NCBI GenBank assembly: GCA_016191895.1
Contig: JACPVD010000240.1
Coordinates: forward strand, 1-5,151
DNA: 5,151 bases
From: Chloroflexota bacterium
Lineage (GTDB): Bacteria > Chloroflexota > Anaerolineae > Anaerolineales > Villigracilaceae
Reading direction: 5' to 3'
In this document: positions 1-5,151 of the stretch, one piece after another
Layout of the letters: each line of letters opens with the position of its first letter
Numbering within the stretch: position 1 is the first letter of the stretch
The notes under the pieces: model-generated
Databases searched by the model: none
Seen by the model: the letters and a program-made list of their open reading frames with translations, nothing else
Told to the model about the DNA's origin: nothing
Made by a program: the position numbers and the translations under genes

Positions 1-248
1 ACGAGGAAGAACATGCCCAGTTGGCTGAGAAGGGTTCGCGAGCGCGATTCGGGATACGTCCAGAATCGATTCCAAATAAAATTGCTGATGACGGCACAAA
101 GGAAGGAAATCGTTCCCGCAAATACAAGAGACATGGGCGTAAAATGCGAAAGCAGGTTCATCACGCCAAAGTCGATCACGGCCCCGAATGCGCCGACCAG
201 CGCAAATTTGACAAATCGTTTTTGTTCCTTGCGGTTCGTGAGGATCAT
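1..248 (-). CDS. GtrA-family membrane protein, N-terminal part (runs off the left edge)
   Basis: Small multi-pass inner-membrane protein of the GtrA/DPMS-like family. Family members are thought to move or present polyprenyl-phosphate-linked sugars for surface polysaccharide or teichoic acid decoration. Reading 248 down to 1 gives 82 residues without a stop. The family pattern is clear: a basic start ([19 protein letters not shown]), a glycine-rich first membrane segment at about residues 14-34 ([16 protein letters not shown]), a second at about 40-58, and the hallmark [11 protein letters not shown] at about 55-65. Full members have about 120-150 residues and four membrane segments, so roughly half is present. 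The ATG overlaps the stop of the upstream sugar-nucleotide gene as ATGA. No good Shine-Dalgarno sequence is visible, so translation is probably coupled. The family call is confident; the lipid or sugar handled cannot be told. Confidence 0.88.
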   Translation of the reverse strand, partial: MILTNRKEQKRFVKFALVGAFGAVIDFGVMNLLSHFTPMSLVFAGTISFLCAVISNFIWNRFWTYPESRSRTLLSQLGMFFL

Positions 249-1201
249 GCAAGCCCAAGTTTTTGTTTGAAAAATGGAATGGTGCGGCGGATGCCTTCTT
301 CGAGATCGACGCGCGGCTCCCAATCGAGGATGGTTTTGGCGCGGGTGATATCCGGCCGGCGGCGTTGCGGGTCGCGCGCGCTTCGCGCATCCACGAAGGT
401 GATGCCGGCTTTGTTTTCGGTGATTCGGTTGATCGCTTCCGCAAATTGCAAAATGGTCATTTCGACCGGGTTGCCGATATTGACCGGAAAATGTTCTTTC
501 GAGTACAGCAATTTTATAATGCCATCGACGAGGTCGTCGACAAAACAAAAGGAACGCGTCTGCGAACCGTCGCCGTAGACGGTGAGAGGTTGCCCGAGCA
601 AGGCCTGTTTGAGCAGGTTTGGCAGGGCGCGACCGTCTTCCAAATCCATGCGCGGCCCGTAGGTATTGAAGATACGCACGATACTTGTATTCACGTTATG
701 GAATCGGTGATAGGCCATGGTCAACGATTCGGCGAAACGTTTGGCTTCGTCGTAGACGGCGCGCGTGCCAACCGGGTCCACGTTGCCGGGGTAGGTCTCG
801 GCTTGTGGATGAACTTCCGGGTCGCCGTAAATTTCGCTTGTGGAGGCAAGCAGGAATTTCGAGTTGTGCGAGCGGGCAACTCCAAGACAATTGTGCGTGC
901 CTAGCGCGCCGGCCTTCATGGTCTGGATCGGCAGGTTGAAATACCCTGATTTCGATTGCGGATTCGGGCTGGCCGGCGAAGCGAAATGCAGAATCGCGTC
1001 CACGTTACCGGGGACGAAGATGTAATTCGATACATCGCGTTTATAAAAGGAAAACTTCTCGTTATCGGCAAGATGCGCGATGTTATCCGGGCTTCCGGTG
1101 ATGAAGTTGTCCATGCCGATGATTTCGTGGCCGTCATTCAGCAGGTGGTCGCAAAGGTGGGAGCCGAGAAACCCTGCCGCGCCGGTGATCAAAATTCTCA
1201 T
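245..1201 (-). CDS. NAD-dependent SDR nucleotide-sugar enzyme, probable UDP-glucuronate decarboxylase (UDP-xylose synthase)
   Basis: Cytoplasmic extended short-chain dehydrogenase of 318 residues, the usual size for bacterial UDP-glucuronate decarboxylase, which converts UDP-glucuronate to UDP-xylose with bound NAD. Visible motifs are the Rossmann GAAGFLG (7-13), Asp31 ending beta-2 (MDNF, NAD ribose binding), STSEIYGDP (120-128), YxxxK at Tyr150/Lys154, [10 protein letters not shown] (176-185), [12 protein letters not shown] (207-218), and DPQRRRPDI (277-285). Glu123, Tyr150 and Arg280 keep the same mutual spacing as the catalytic Glu120, Tyr147 and Arg277 that I recall for human UXS1, which supports a decarboxylase over a 4-epimerase or 4,6-dehydratase. 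The segment before the catalytic Tyr reads [13 protein letters not shown] rather than the more usual PIGPRSCYDEGKR, so substrate is not certain. The ATG at 1201 follows GAGG at a 7-base spacing. It is first in an operon with the GtrA gene. Confidence 0.82.
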   Translation of the reverse strand: MRILITGAAGFLGSHLCDHLLNDGHEIIGMDNFITGSPDNIAHLADNEKFSFYKRDVSNYIFVPGNVDAILHFASPASPNPQSKSGYFNLPIQTMKAGALGTHNCLGVARSHNSKFLLASTSEIYGDPEVHPQAETYPGNVDPVGTRAVYDEAKRFAESLTMAYHRFHNVNTSIVRIFNTYGPRMDLEDGRALPNLLKQALLGQPLTVYGDGSQTRSFCFVDDLVDGIIKLLYSKEHFPVNIGNPVEMTILQFAEAINRITENKAGITFVDARSARDPQRRRPDITRAKTILDWEPRVDLEEGIRRTIPFFKQKLGLA

Positions 1202-1208
1202 TCCTTTT

Positions 1209-1212
1209 CCTC
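1209..1212 (-). promoter_or_regulatory. Ribosome binding site of the UDP-glucuronate decarboxylase gene
   Basis: On the minus strand the sequence AAAGAGGAAAAGGAATG places GAGG 7 bases before the ATG at 1201-1199. This is a good Shine-Dalgarno site and fixes that start. Confidence 0.65.
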
Positions 1213-1234
1213 TTTCAAGACTAGATTTAAGCGT

Positions 1235-1265
1235 AATCGTCGTTCTCTAACGACGATTGTTTTTT
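1235..1265 (+). terminator. Perfect 10-bp hairpin followed by a T-tract (terminator-like, plus-strand direction)
   Basis: AATCGTCGTT (1235-1244) and AACGACGATT (1249-1258) pair perfectly around a CTCT loop and are followed on the plus strand by GTTTTTT (1259-1265). This has the form of a Rho-independent terminator for rightward transcription. The genes on both sides are on the minus strand, and on that strand no T-run follows the hairpin. It could therefore stop antisense transcripts, act as a plain hairpin at the end of the lipoprotein transcript, or belong to a dispersed repeat. Confidence 0.45.
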
Positions 1266-1267
1266 AG

Positions 1268-1289
1268 GAGCGCGTCAGAGCACGCGCTC
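1268..1289. repeat. GC-rich inverted repeat in the intergenic region
   Basis: GAGCGCGT (1268-1275) and ACGCGCTC (1282-1289) form an 8-bp perfect stem with loop CAGAGC. It starts two bases after the T-tract of the neighbouring hairpin (1235-1265), so two hairpins lie in tandem within 55 bases. No T-run follows it on the minus strand. It may help end, or stabilise the 3' end of, the upstream lipoprotein transcript, or be part of a repeat family. Confidence 0.55.
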
Positions 1290-1307
1290 TACGCGAGGTT
1301 GCAATGT

Positions 1308-2948
1308 TTATCTCCAATCGATCCCGGTGATTAGCCCGTCACCGGTCACTTGGAACGCCTTGCCGCTTCCGCTGTCGATCAGCCACAAATTTCCCTGATA
1401 GGTGATCGCGATGAAATCGCCCGTCTGTCCTTCGAGCGGTTCCGGCGACCACGCCGGGGATTGCGGTTCGATTCCATTTGTGTCGGTAGGCGGAAACAAG
1501 GCCTTGCCATTCGAGCCGTCGCGATCCATGACCATCAAACGGTAGCGGCTGGTTTCGCTTTGCTCGATGAAGATCGATTGCAGGTACGCAATTTGATAAT
1601 TTCTTCCCTTACCGTCCCATCTCGATGGGGATGGAGTCGGATAGGAAAACATTCCCGTCGAATCGACAATGGATACAGCCGCGCCGCTTTCCAACGAGGA
1701 GGCGGAGAGGTCAAAAAAGGGCGACTCTTCCCCGGAAACGGGTGCCGGCGCCGGCGCATGCGTGACGTAGTATAAAGTATTTCCATCCGGTCCCCAACTC
1801 AACGGGGGAATCCATGCCCAATCGCTGTGCGTGTTCAAGGGCGTAATATCCAGCAGGGGTTTAAGATAGCCGCCATCCTGATCCACCAGGCCGATTCCAT
1901 CGGGGCGCGAATAGGCCAGTACGCCGTCTGCGGAATAGGCAAACGACATTCCCCACCAGCCGTACACGCCGCCGCTGTTGGCCTCCAGCATTTTTCGCGG
2001 ACTTCCGCCCGTGATACTGACCCGGTATAAATCGTTATTTGCCTGCCAGCCGGGCGCGGCGCTTCGCGGCTCGACGGTGGAATAGGCCACCGAGTTTGTG
2101 CCCGGAATCCACTCTGCAAAATGGACAACGTTATAGGCCTGCAACCAAAGCGGTTTGGGCTCGAGGTTTTTTGTGCGGACGACCCATAACGTGTTGATCT
2201 CTTCACTTGCAGGTTTTTTCGATTTGCGCGTGAAGATCAAATACTCGCCGTTGGGCGAAAGTTTGAAGATGCGCCCGTCCAGATCGCCCGTGCTGACGAT
2301 GATTCGGCGGTTGGCGGTCGAGCCGTCCATGATCCAGGCGTTGCCGCCGGCGAGATACGCCAGTGTGCCGGGAATATTCAACGGCGTGAACGACGATTGT
2401 GCTCCCACCATTACGATCTCCGGCAGGGCTTCGGTTAAGACGACAGTCTTCACCGCGGTTTTGCTTACTTCCACATCATCTTCGAGGATTCGGCGATACG
2501 TTACTTCCTCCTGGCCGTTCGCGCCGGCTTGCACGAGTCGCGTCTCGCCTTCCGGCAGGGTCTCGTTGCGCACGATCTGCCGCTCGAAGGGAATGGTCAC
2601 TTGCTCGGTTTCGAATACTTCATCCACGCGGGTGAGGGTGATCGTGTCGTTGTTGTTTAGCACGGCGTAAAATGGCGGCTCGGAACGATCCAGTTGTCCG
2701 GGTGCGATGCCTGCGGCTTGCAAGGCTTGTGTCACGGTGCTTCCGGCGGTAACGCTTACATTTCTGTCGCTTCCGTCCGCGTGAATGGTGACGATGATCT
2801 CTTCGCCGGTTTGCGGGGAGCGGCAGGAAGACGTCAGCGCAAGGAAGGCGACTAGAAACAGTATTAGGTTGGGGTGAGTCGGGATGCGGATTCCATTCGC
2901 CCTGAGCGAAGTCGAAGGGCTTAGCTGTCTCAAAGGATGACAAAGCAT
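1308..2948 (-). CDS. Predicted lipoprotein with DUF348, G5 and beta-propeller (TolB/WD40-like) domains
   Basis: Predicted surface protein of up to 546 residues; exact role unknown. A hydrophobic stretch (about 27-40) ends in LTSSC, a lipobox-type site with Cys42 as the likely lipidated residue. Next comes a DUF348-like ubiquitin-fold segment (about 51-106, with RNVSVTAGSTVTQALQAAGI), then a G5 domain (about 108-183, running from VFETEQVTIPFERQIVRNE to VVLTEALPEIVMVG). G5 domains bind wall sugars or stabilise surface proteins. From about 195 to the end are propeller-type repeats (LSPNGEYLIFTR, WGPDGNTLYYVT, LMVMDRDGSNGKALF, SPAWSPEPLEG). No catalytic domain is visible. The ATG at 2948 has no clear ribosome site. 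Before Cys42 the only other usual start in frame is TTG at residue 6, and residues about 10-17 are encoded by a dispersed-repeat-like sequence, so the N-terminus is uncertain. It lies 19 bases after the upstream lipoprotein gene and is probably co-transcribed with it. Confidence 0.8.
   Translation of the reverse strand: MLCHPLRQLSPSTSLRANGIRIPTHPNLILFLVAFLALTSSCRSPQTGEEIIVTIHADGSDRNVSVTAGSTVTQALQAAGIAPGQLDRSEPPFYAVLNNNDTITLTRVDEVFETEQVTIPFERQIVRNETLPEGETRLVQAGANGQEEVTYRRILEDDVEVSKTAVKTVVLTEALPEIVMVGAQSSFTPLNIPGTLAYLAGGNAWIMDGSTANRRIIVSTGDLDGRIFKLSPNGEYLIFTRKSKKPASEEINTLWVVRTKNLEPKPLWLQAYNVVHFAEWIPGTNSVAYSTVEPRSAAPGWQANNDLYRVSITGGSPRKMLEANSGGVYGWWGMSFAYSADGVLAYSRPDGIGLVDQDGGYLKPLLDITPLNTHSDWAWIPPLSWGPDGNTLYYVTHAPAPAPVSGEESPFFDLSASSLESGAAVSIVDSTGMFSYPTPSPSRWDGKGRNYQIAYLQSIFIEQSETSRYRLMVMDRDGSNGKALFPPTDTNGIEPQSPAWSPEPLEGQTGDFIAITYQGNLWLIDSGSGKAFQVTGDGLITGIDWR
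2899..2920. repeat. Short dispersed-repeat-like element CCCTGAGCGAAGTCGAAGGG
   Basis: The 20-mer at 2900-2919, with one more pairing base on each side, has GCCCT/AGGGC ends that form a 5-bp stem. From memory, this sequence (other strand CCCTTCGACTTCGCTCAGGG) recurs in intergenic DNA of many Chloroflexota and other environmental bacteria. Only one copy is in this window, so repeat status rests on that recollection. Here it falls inside the predicted 5' end of the propeller lipoprotein. The element may extend to about 2948 (CAAAGGATGACAAAGC). Confidence 0.5.
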
Positions 2949-2954
2949 GTCGGG

Positions 2955-2960
2955 TATAAT
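2955..2960 (+). promoter_or_regulatory. Isolated perfect -10 hexamer TATAAT on the plus strand
   Basis: GGGTATAATCC occurs in the 19-base gap between the two lipoprotein genes, pointing away from the downstream one and antisense to the upstream one. No -35-like hexamer is found 16-18 bases before it. It could be an antisense promoter, a part of the neighbouring repeat, or chance. Confidence 0.15.
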
Positions 2961-2967
2961 CCAGCCG

Positions 2968-3540
2968 CTATTTTATTCGGCCGGTCATTGTCATCACGCC
3001 GTCCGCGATTGTGATCGATTCCAGGCGAAAGCCGGTGGCGACCGGGCCGAGTGTGCCGGTGAAAGCCTCCGCAATAATGGCATTGATCGCGGCGTTCAGC
3101 CCATCGGGCGCGGGCAGAGGGCCGAGGTCTACGGAGGTAACTTCCACTTTCGGCATACCCGTTGTTTCGTCGATACCGATGTTTGCGGTGATCGCTATGT
3201 TGGCGTTGAACGAACCGCTTTTGATCTTGCCGAATATTTGCATCTGGCCGTTGCGAAGCAAGACCTGCGGATCGGTGAATGGCGGATCAGCCTGTTCCTG
3301 CATCTTCAGCGCAATCAACGATGTGAGTTGAGTCTCCGTGATTTGCAGGGTGACTATGCCCGATTCGGCGCCGGTGGTGAAAGCCTGCTCGATCTGCGAA
3401 TGCATGGTCTGCACTTCATCCGCCGATACGGGAACGGATTGTGTGGGGTACTCCGGCCCTCCAACGAAGATGGAACAGGCAACCGATGCAGCGATGAGAA
3501 TGGCGATGAAAAGAACGGGATGGAATTTTTTTGTTTTCAT
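2968..3540 (-). CDS. Predicted lipoprotein of unknown function (190 residues)
   Basis: I do not recognise this protein with confidence. The start at 3540 is chosen because it gives a textbook signal peptide: MKTKK, a hydrophobic core at about 9-21 (VLFIAILIAASVA), and Cys22 in ASVAC, a lipobox-type site. The longer in-frame reading back to 3690 crosses hairpin repeats and looks non-coding. The mature part is short and beta-strand-like: LQITETQLTSLI (65-76), PQVLLRNGQMQIFGKI (91-106), ANIAITANIGID (113-124), KVEVTSVDLGPLP (131-143), a helix-like NAAINAIIAEAF (149-160), and a final ITIADGVMTMTGRIK. This order faintly recalls LmeA/DUF2993-type lipid-binding proteins, but that is only a guess. 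No Shine-Dalgarno sequence is evident before the ATG. It is first in a probable two-gene unit with the propeller lipoprotein. Confidence 0.78.
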   Translation of the reverse strand: MKTKKFHPVLFIAILIAASVACSIFVGGPEYPTQSVPVSADEVQTMHSQIEQAFTTGAESGIVTLQITETQLTSLIALKMQEQADPPFTDPQVLLRNGQMQIFGKIKSGSFNANIAITANIGIDETTGMPKVEVTSVDLGPLPAPDGLNAAINAIIAEAFTGTLGPVATGFRLESITIADGVMTMTGRIK

Positions 3541-3558
3541 GGTTTGATATTTGCGTAT

Positions 3559-3573
3559 CCGCCGGTGTGGCGG
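3559..3573. repeat. Small hairpin upstream of the 190-residue lipoprotein gene
   Basis: CCGCC (3559-3563) and GGCGG (3569-3573) pair around a 5-base loop. It lies 18 bases before the start codon of the minus-strand lipoprotein gene and directly beside the larger repeat at 3582-3624, of which it may be an outer part. Confidence 0.35.
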
Positions 3574-3581
3574 GCAGTCCA

Positions 3582-3624
3582 GAGGTTGCTTCGCCGCCAA
3601 AGGACAAGAGCGGCGGCTCGCAAT
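3582..3624. repeat. Dispersed-repeat-like hairpin (ATTGCGAG ... GCGAAGCAACCTC type)
   Basis: Read on the minus strand this begins ATTGCGAGCCGCC and ends GGCGGCGAAGCAACCTC. From memory this matches the layout of the ATTGCGAG...GCGAAGCAATCTC repeats widespread in Chloroflexota and other environmental genomes. GCCGCC (3593-3598) pairs with GGCGGC (3612-3617). It occupies the divergent gap between the 190-residue lipoprotein gene and scpB, and makes coding readings across it (both strands) look spurious. Only one copy is in the window. Confidence 0.5.
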
Positions 3625-3635
3625 AACGATATTGG

Positions 3636-3707
3636 ATTTTATTAAGCTCCTTGCTCTTGGCGGCGTCGCCGAGGACGGCGGCTTGAGCAAAACAAATTTT
3701 ATTAAGC
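3636..3707. repeat. 12-bp direct repeats flanking a 48-bp hairpin-bearing segment (possible small insertion)
   Basis: ATTTTATTAAGC occurs exactly at 3636-3647 and again at 3696-3707. The 48 bases between hold an inverted repeat, TTGCTC (3651-3656) with GAGCAA (3685-3690), and a GC-rich core including the palindrome CGGCGTCGCCG (3661-3671). The AT-rich flanks and GC-rich centre look like an inserted element with a target duplication. Removing one repeat plus the insert would leave ATTTTATTAAGCGGAGTAAT in front of scpB. A simple tandem duplication or chance remains possible. Confidence 0.4.
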
Positions 3708-3711
3708 GGAG
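3708..3711 (+). promoter_or_regulatory. Ribosome binding site of scpB
   Basis: GGAG lies 10 bases before the ATG at 3722. It supports that start over the longer in-frame reading from 3551, whose first 57 codons cross hairpin repeats and do not resemble ScpB. No convincing -35/-10 pair was found upstream. Confidence 0.5.
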
Positions 3712-3721
3712 TAATTATAGC

Positions 3722-4297
3722 ATGAGCGACTCTCAACACCCTTTGACCCCTGAACTTAACCTCGCGGCAAAGATCGAGGCGATGCTGTTCGTTTCCGCCG
3801 AGCCTGTTCCGCTGGCGCAGATCGCGACTGCGCTGGACGTGAACGCTTCGGTGGTGGAGCGCGGACTTAAAGAGCTCGACGCATCCCTCCTGACCCGCGG
3901 CCTGCGCCTGCAACGAAATGCCGGGCGCGTGCAATTGACGACGGCTCCCGAACTCGCCCCGTTGATCGAGTTGTTCCTCGGCCTCGAAGCGACCACCCAC
4001 CTCAGCCGCGCCGCGCTGGAAACGCTGGCGATCATCGCATATCAACAGCCATGCACCCGCCCGCAAGTCGATTCGATTCGCGGCGTGAATAGCGATGCCA
4101 TGATGAAGAGTTTGCTGAGCAAAGGGTTGATTCTTGAATCAGGCCGCACCGACGGCCCCGGCCGCCCGATTCTATATTCGACCACGCCGGAGTTTTTACA
4201 ACACTTTGGGTTGGGTTCCATTCTTGAACTGCCTCCGCTTGCCGCGTCTGCCCCTGAAGAAGCTGAAGGCGAACATAATGAATTGTTGAAGGGTTAA
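3722..4297 (+). CDS. scpB: Segregation and condensation protein B (ScpB)
   Basis: Subunit of the SMC-ScpA-ScpB condensin complex, which compacts and helps segregate the chromosome. ScpB is a dimer of two winged-helix domains that binds the ScpA linker. The 191 residues match the family length (about 180-200). The first winged helix spans about 13-85, with the typical KIEAMLFVSAEPVPLAQIA (17-35). The second has the family signature LSRAALETLAIIAYQQP (94-110), TRPQVDSIRGVNSD (112-125) and GRTDGPGRPILYSTTPEFLQHFGL (141-164), followed by LPPL and an acidic tail. It begins at ATG 3722 after GGAG. It lies 14 bases before the pseudouridine synthase gene, a very common pairing, so the two are probably co-transcribed. 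The usual partner scpA is not next to it here: the upstream neighbour is a divergent lipoprotein gene. Confidence 0.96.
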   Translation: MSDSQHPLTPELNLAAKIEAMLFVSAEPVPLAQIATALDVNASVVERGLKELDASLLTRGLRLQRNAGRVQLTTAPELAPLIELFLGLEATTHLSRAALETLAIIAYQQPCTRPQVDSIRGVNSDAMMKSLLSKGLILESGRTDGPGRPILYSTTPEFLQHFGLGSILELPPLAASAPEEAEGEHNELLKG

Positions 4298-4311
4298 GAA
4301 AGCAGGTCTTC

Positions 4312-5151
4312 ATGCAGGAACGTTTACAGAAATTACTTGCCCAGGCCGGGTATGGATCGCGCCGCGCGTGCGAAGATTTTATCGTCGCCGGCCGTGTGCG
4401 CGTGAATGGGCAGGTTGCCGAACTTGGGCAAAAGGCCGATCTTTCCATCGACAAGGTCACGCTGGATGGCAAGGCGTTGCCAAAGCCCGAATCGATTCAC
4501 CTGACGTATATCGCGTTGTACAAACCGCGCAATGTGCTTTCCGCGGCGGAGGGACAGGACGATCGCAAAACGGTCCGCGATTTGATTCCGCTCGAAGGGC
4601 ATTTGTACCCCGTTGGCCGCCTCGACTTCGACTCGGAGGGCTTGATCCTGATGACCAACGACGGCGAGTTGACGAATAAGTTGACTCATCCGCGGTACGG
4701 TCATGAAAAGGAATATCGCGTTTTGGTTGCCCGTCGCCCGGACGAAAAGCAATTCGAAGCGTGGCGGCGCGGCGTGGTGCTCGAAAGCGGCGACAAAACC
4801 GCCCCGGCGGATGTCAGTTTTATCGCTTCGTCAGGCAAGGGCGCGTGGATTCGCGTGGTGATGGGCGAGGGGAAGAAACGTCAGATTCGAGAGGTGGGCA
4901 GGTTGCTGGGCCTGCCGGTAGTAAAGATCATCCGCTTGAGAATCGGCACGTTGAAATTGGGAAGCCTGAAGCCTGGTCAATGGCGGCATCTCACTGAAAA
5001 CGAAGTGTTGGAGTTAAAAGGGGAAAAGGCAAAAATAATCGAAAATCGTGTTCGCGATAGACCCCGTCACCCTACGGATAAGCTAAAACGCAAGCCTGCG
5101 AATCGCGCCAAACTTGCGCCGAATCAAAAACCTTCCGCGCGAGATCGAGCG
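4312..5151 (+). CDS. RsuA/RluB-family rRNA pseudouridine synthase (runs off the right edge)
   Basis: Enzyme that isomerises a specific uridine to pseudouridine in ribosomal RNA. In bacteria with scpB-linked copies this is usually the RluB type acting on 23S rRNA. The open frame has 280 codons with no stop before the edge. An S4 RNA-binding domain lies at about 2-48 (ERLQKLLAQAGYGSRRACED, VRVNGQV). The catalytic domain starts at about 63 (YIALYKPRNVLS) and holds VGRLDFDSEGLILMTNDG (101-118), with Asp105 of GRLD as the catalytic aspartate, then HPRYGHEKEYRV (123-134) and the GEGKKRQIREV motif (185-195). After about residue 235 comes a Lys/Arg-rich, low-complexity tail, common in this family and likely RNA-binding. 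AGG lies 5 bases before the ATG. RluB versus RsuA or RluE cannot be settled from motifs alone. Confidence 0.95.
   Translation, partial: MQERLQKLLAQAGYGSRRACEDFIVAGRVRVNGQVAELGQKADLSIDKVTLDGKALPKPESIHLTYIALYKPRNVLSAAEGQDDRKTVRDLIPLEGHLYPVGRLDFDSEGLILMTNDGELTNKLTHPRYGHEKEYRVLVARRPDEKQFEAWRRGVVLESGDKTAPADVSFIASSGKGAWIRVVMGEGKKRQIREVGRLLGLPVVKIIRLRIGTLKLGSLKPGQWRHLTENEVLELKGEKAKIIENRVRDRPRHPTDKLKRKPANRAKLAPNQKPSARDRA

Noticed and set aside
263..904. Open frame of 213 codons on the plus strand
   Set aside because: It is fully antisense to the decarboxylase gene, whose family motifs are unmistakable. The long antisense frame is a by-product of codon use.
1350..1775. Open frame of 141 codons on the plus strand
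   Set aside because: It is antisense within the propeller domain and shows no independent evidence of coding.
2947..3645. Open frame of 232 codons on the plus strand
   Set aside because: It is antisense to the 190-residue lipoprotein, which has a clear signal peptide and lipobox. The plus reading has no recognisable domain and crosses the intergenic repeats.
3541..3690. In-frame 50-codon extension of the 190-residue lipoprotein
   Set aside because: It would bury the signal peptide behind repeat-derived sequence. The ATG at 3540 gives a normal lipoprotein signal.
3551..3721. In-frame 57-codon extension of ScpB
   Set aside because: It is made of hairpin-repeat sequence and does not resemble ScpB. 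The ATG at 3722 has a GGAG site and gives the family's normal N-terminus.
3541..3721. CRISPR-like or tRNA-like structure in the repeat-rich gap
   Set aside because: There are no regularly spaced repeats, only one 12-bp pair, and no cloverleaf could be drawn. The hairpins fit dispersed intergenic repeats better.
3416..4066. Open frame of 216 codons on the minus strand
   Set aside because: It overlaps scpB antisense and the lipoprotein signal region out of frame, with no domain features.

Overview
The window looks like an ordinary chromosomal stretch from a bacterium, most likely of the phylum Chloroflexota (class Anaerolineae or close to it). This is an inference. It rests on three things: two lipoprotein-like surface genes, an scpB-rluB pair of the type seen in that group, and intergenic hairpin sequences resembling the short dispersed repeats common in those genomes (CCCTGAGCGAAGTCGAAGGG and ATTGCGAG...GCGAAGCAA types). 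No phylogenetic marker is present to prove it.

Layout. Positions 1-1201 (minus strand) hold a two-gene unit. The upstream gene (245-1201) is an SDR-family nucleotide-sugar enzyme, best read as UDP-glucuronate decarboxylase. It overlaps by 4 bases (ATGA) the start of a GtrA-family membrane protein that runs off the left edge. Together they point to nucleotide-sugar supply and transfer of a sugar across the membrane for a surface glycan. Positions 1202-1307 are intergenic, with two adjacent hairpins. Positions 1308-3540 (minus strand) hold two predicted lipoproteins 19 bases apart: a 190-residue protein of unknown function (2968-3540), then a 546-residue DUF348-G5-beta-propeller protein (1308-2948). 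The start of the latter lies in or beside a short dispersed repeat. Positions 3541-3721 are a divergent intergenic region filled with repeats and hairpins, including a possible small insertion flanked by 12-bp direct repeats. Positions 3722-5151 (plus strand) hold scpB (chromosome condensation) and an RsuA/RluB-family pseudouridine synthase cut by the right edge. These two are probably co-transcribed.

No RNA gene, CRISPR array, transposase or phage gene was seen. No stretch over 300 bases lacks a gene; the longest gap is about 180 bases. I found no convincing undescribed system. The points most worth a second look are the DUF348-G5-propeller architecture, the repeat sitting in that gene's 5' end, the direct-repeat-flanked element upstream of scpB, and a perfect hairpin with a T-tract facing away from every annotated gene.
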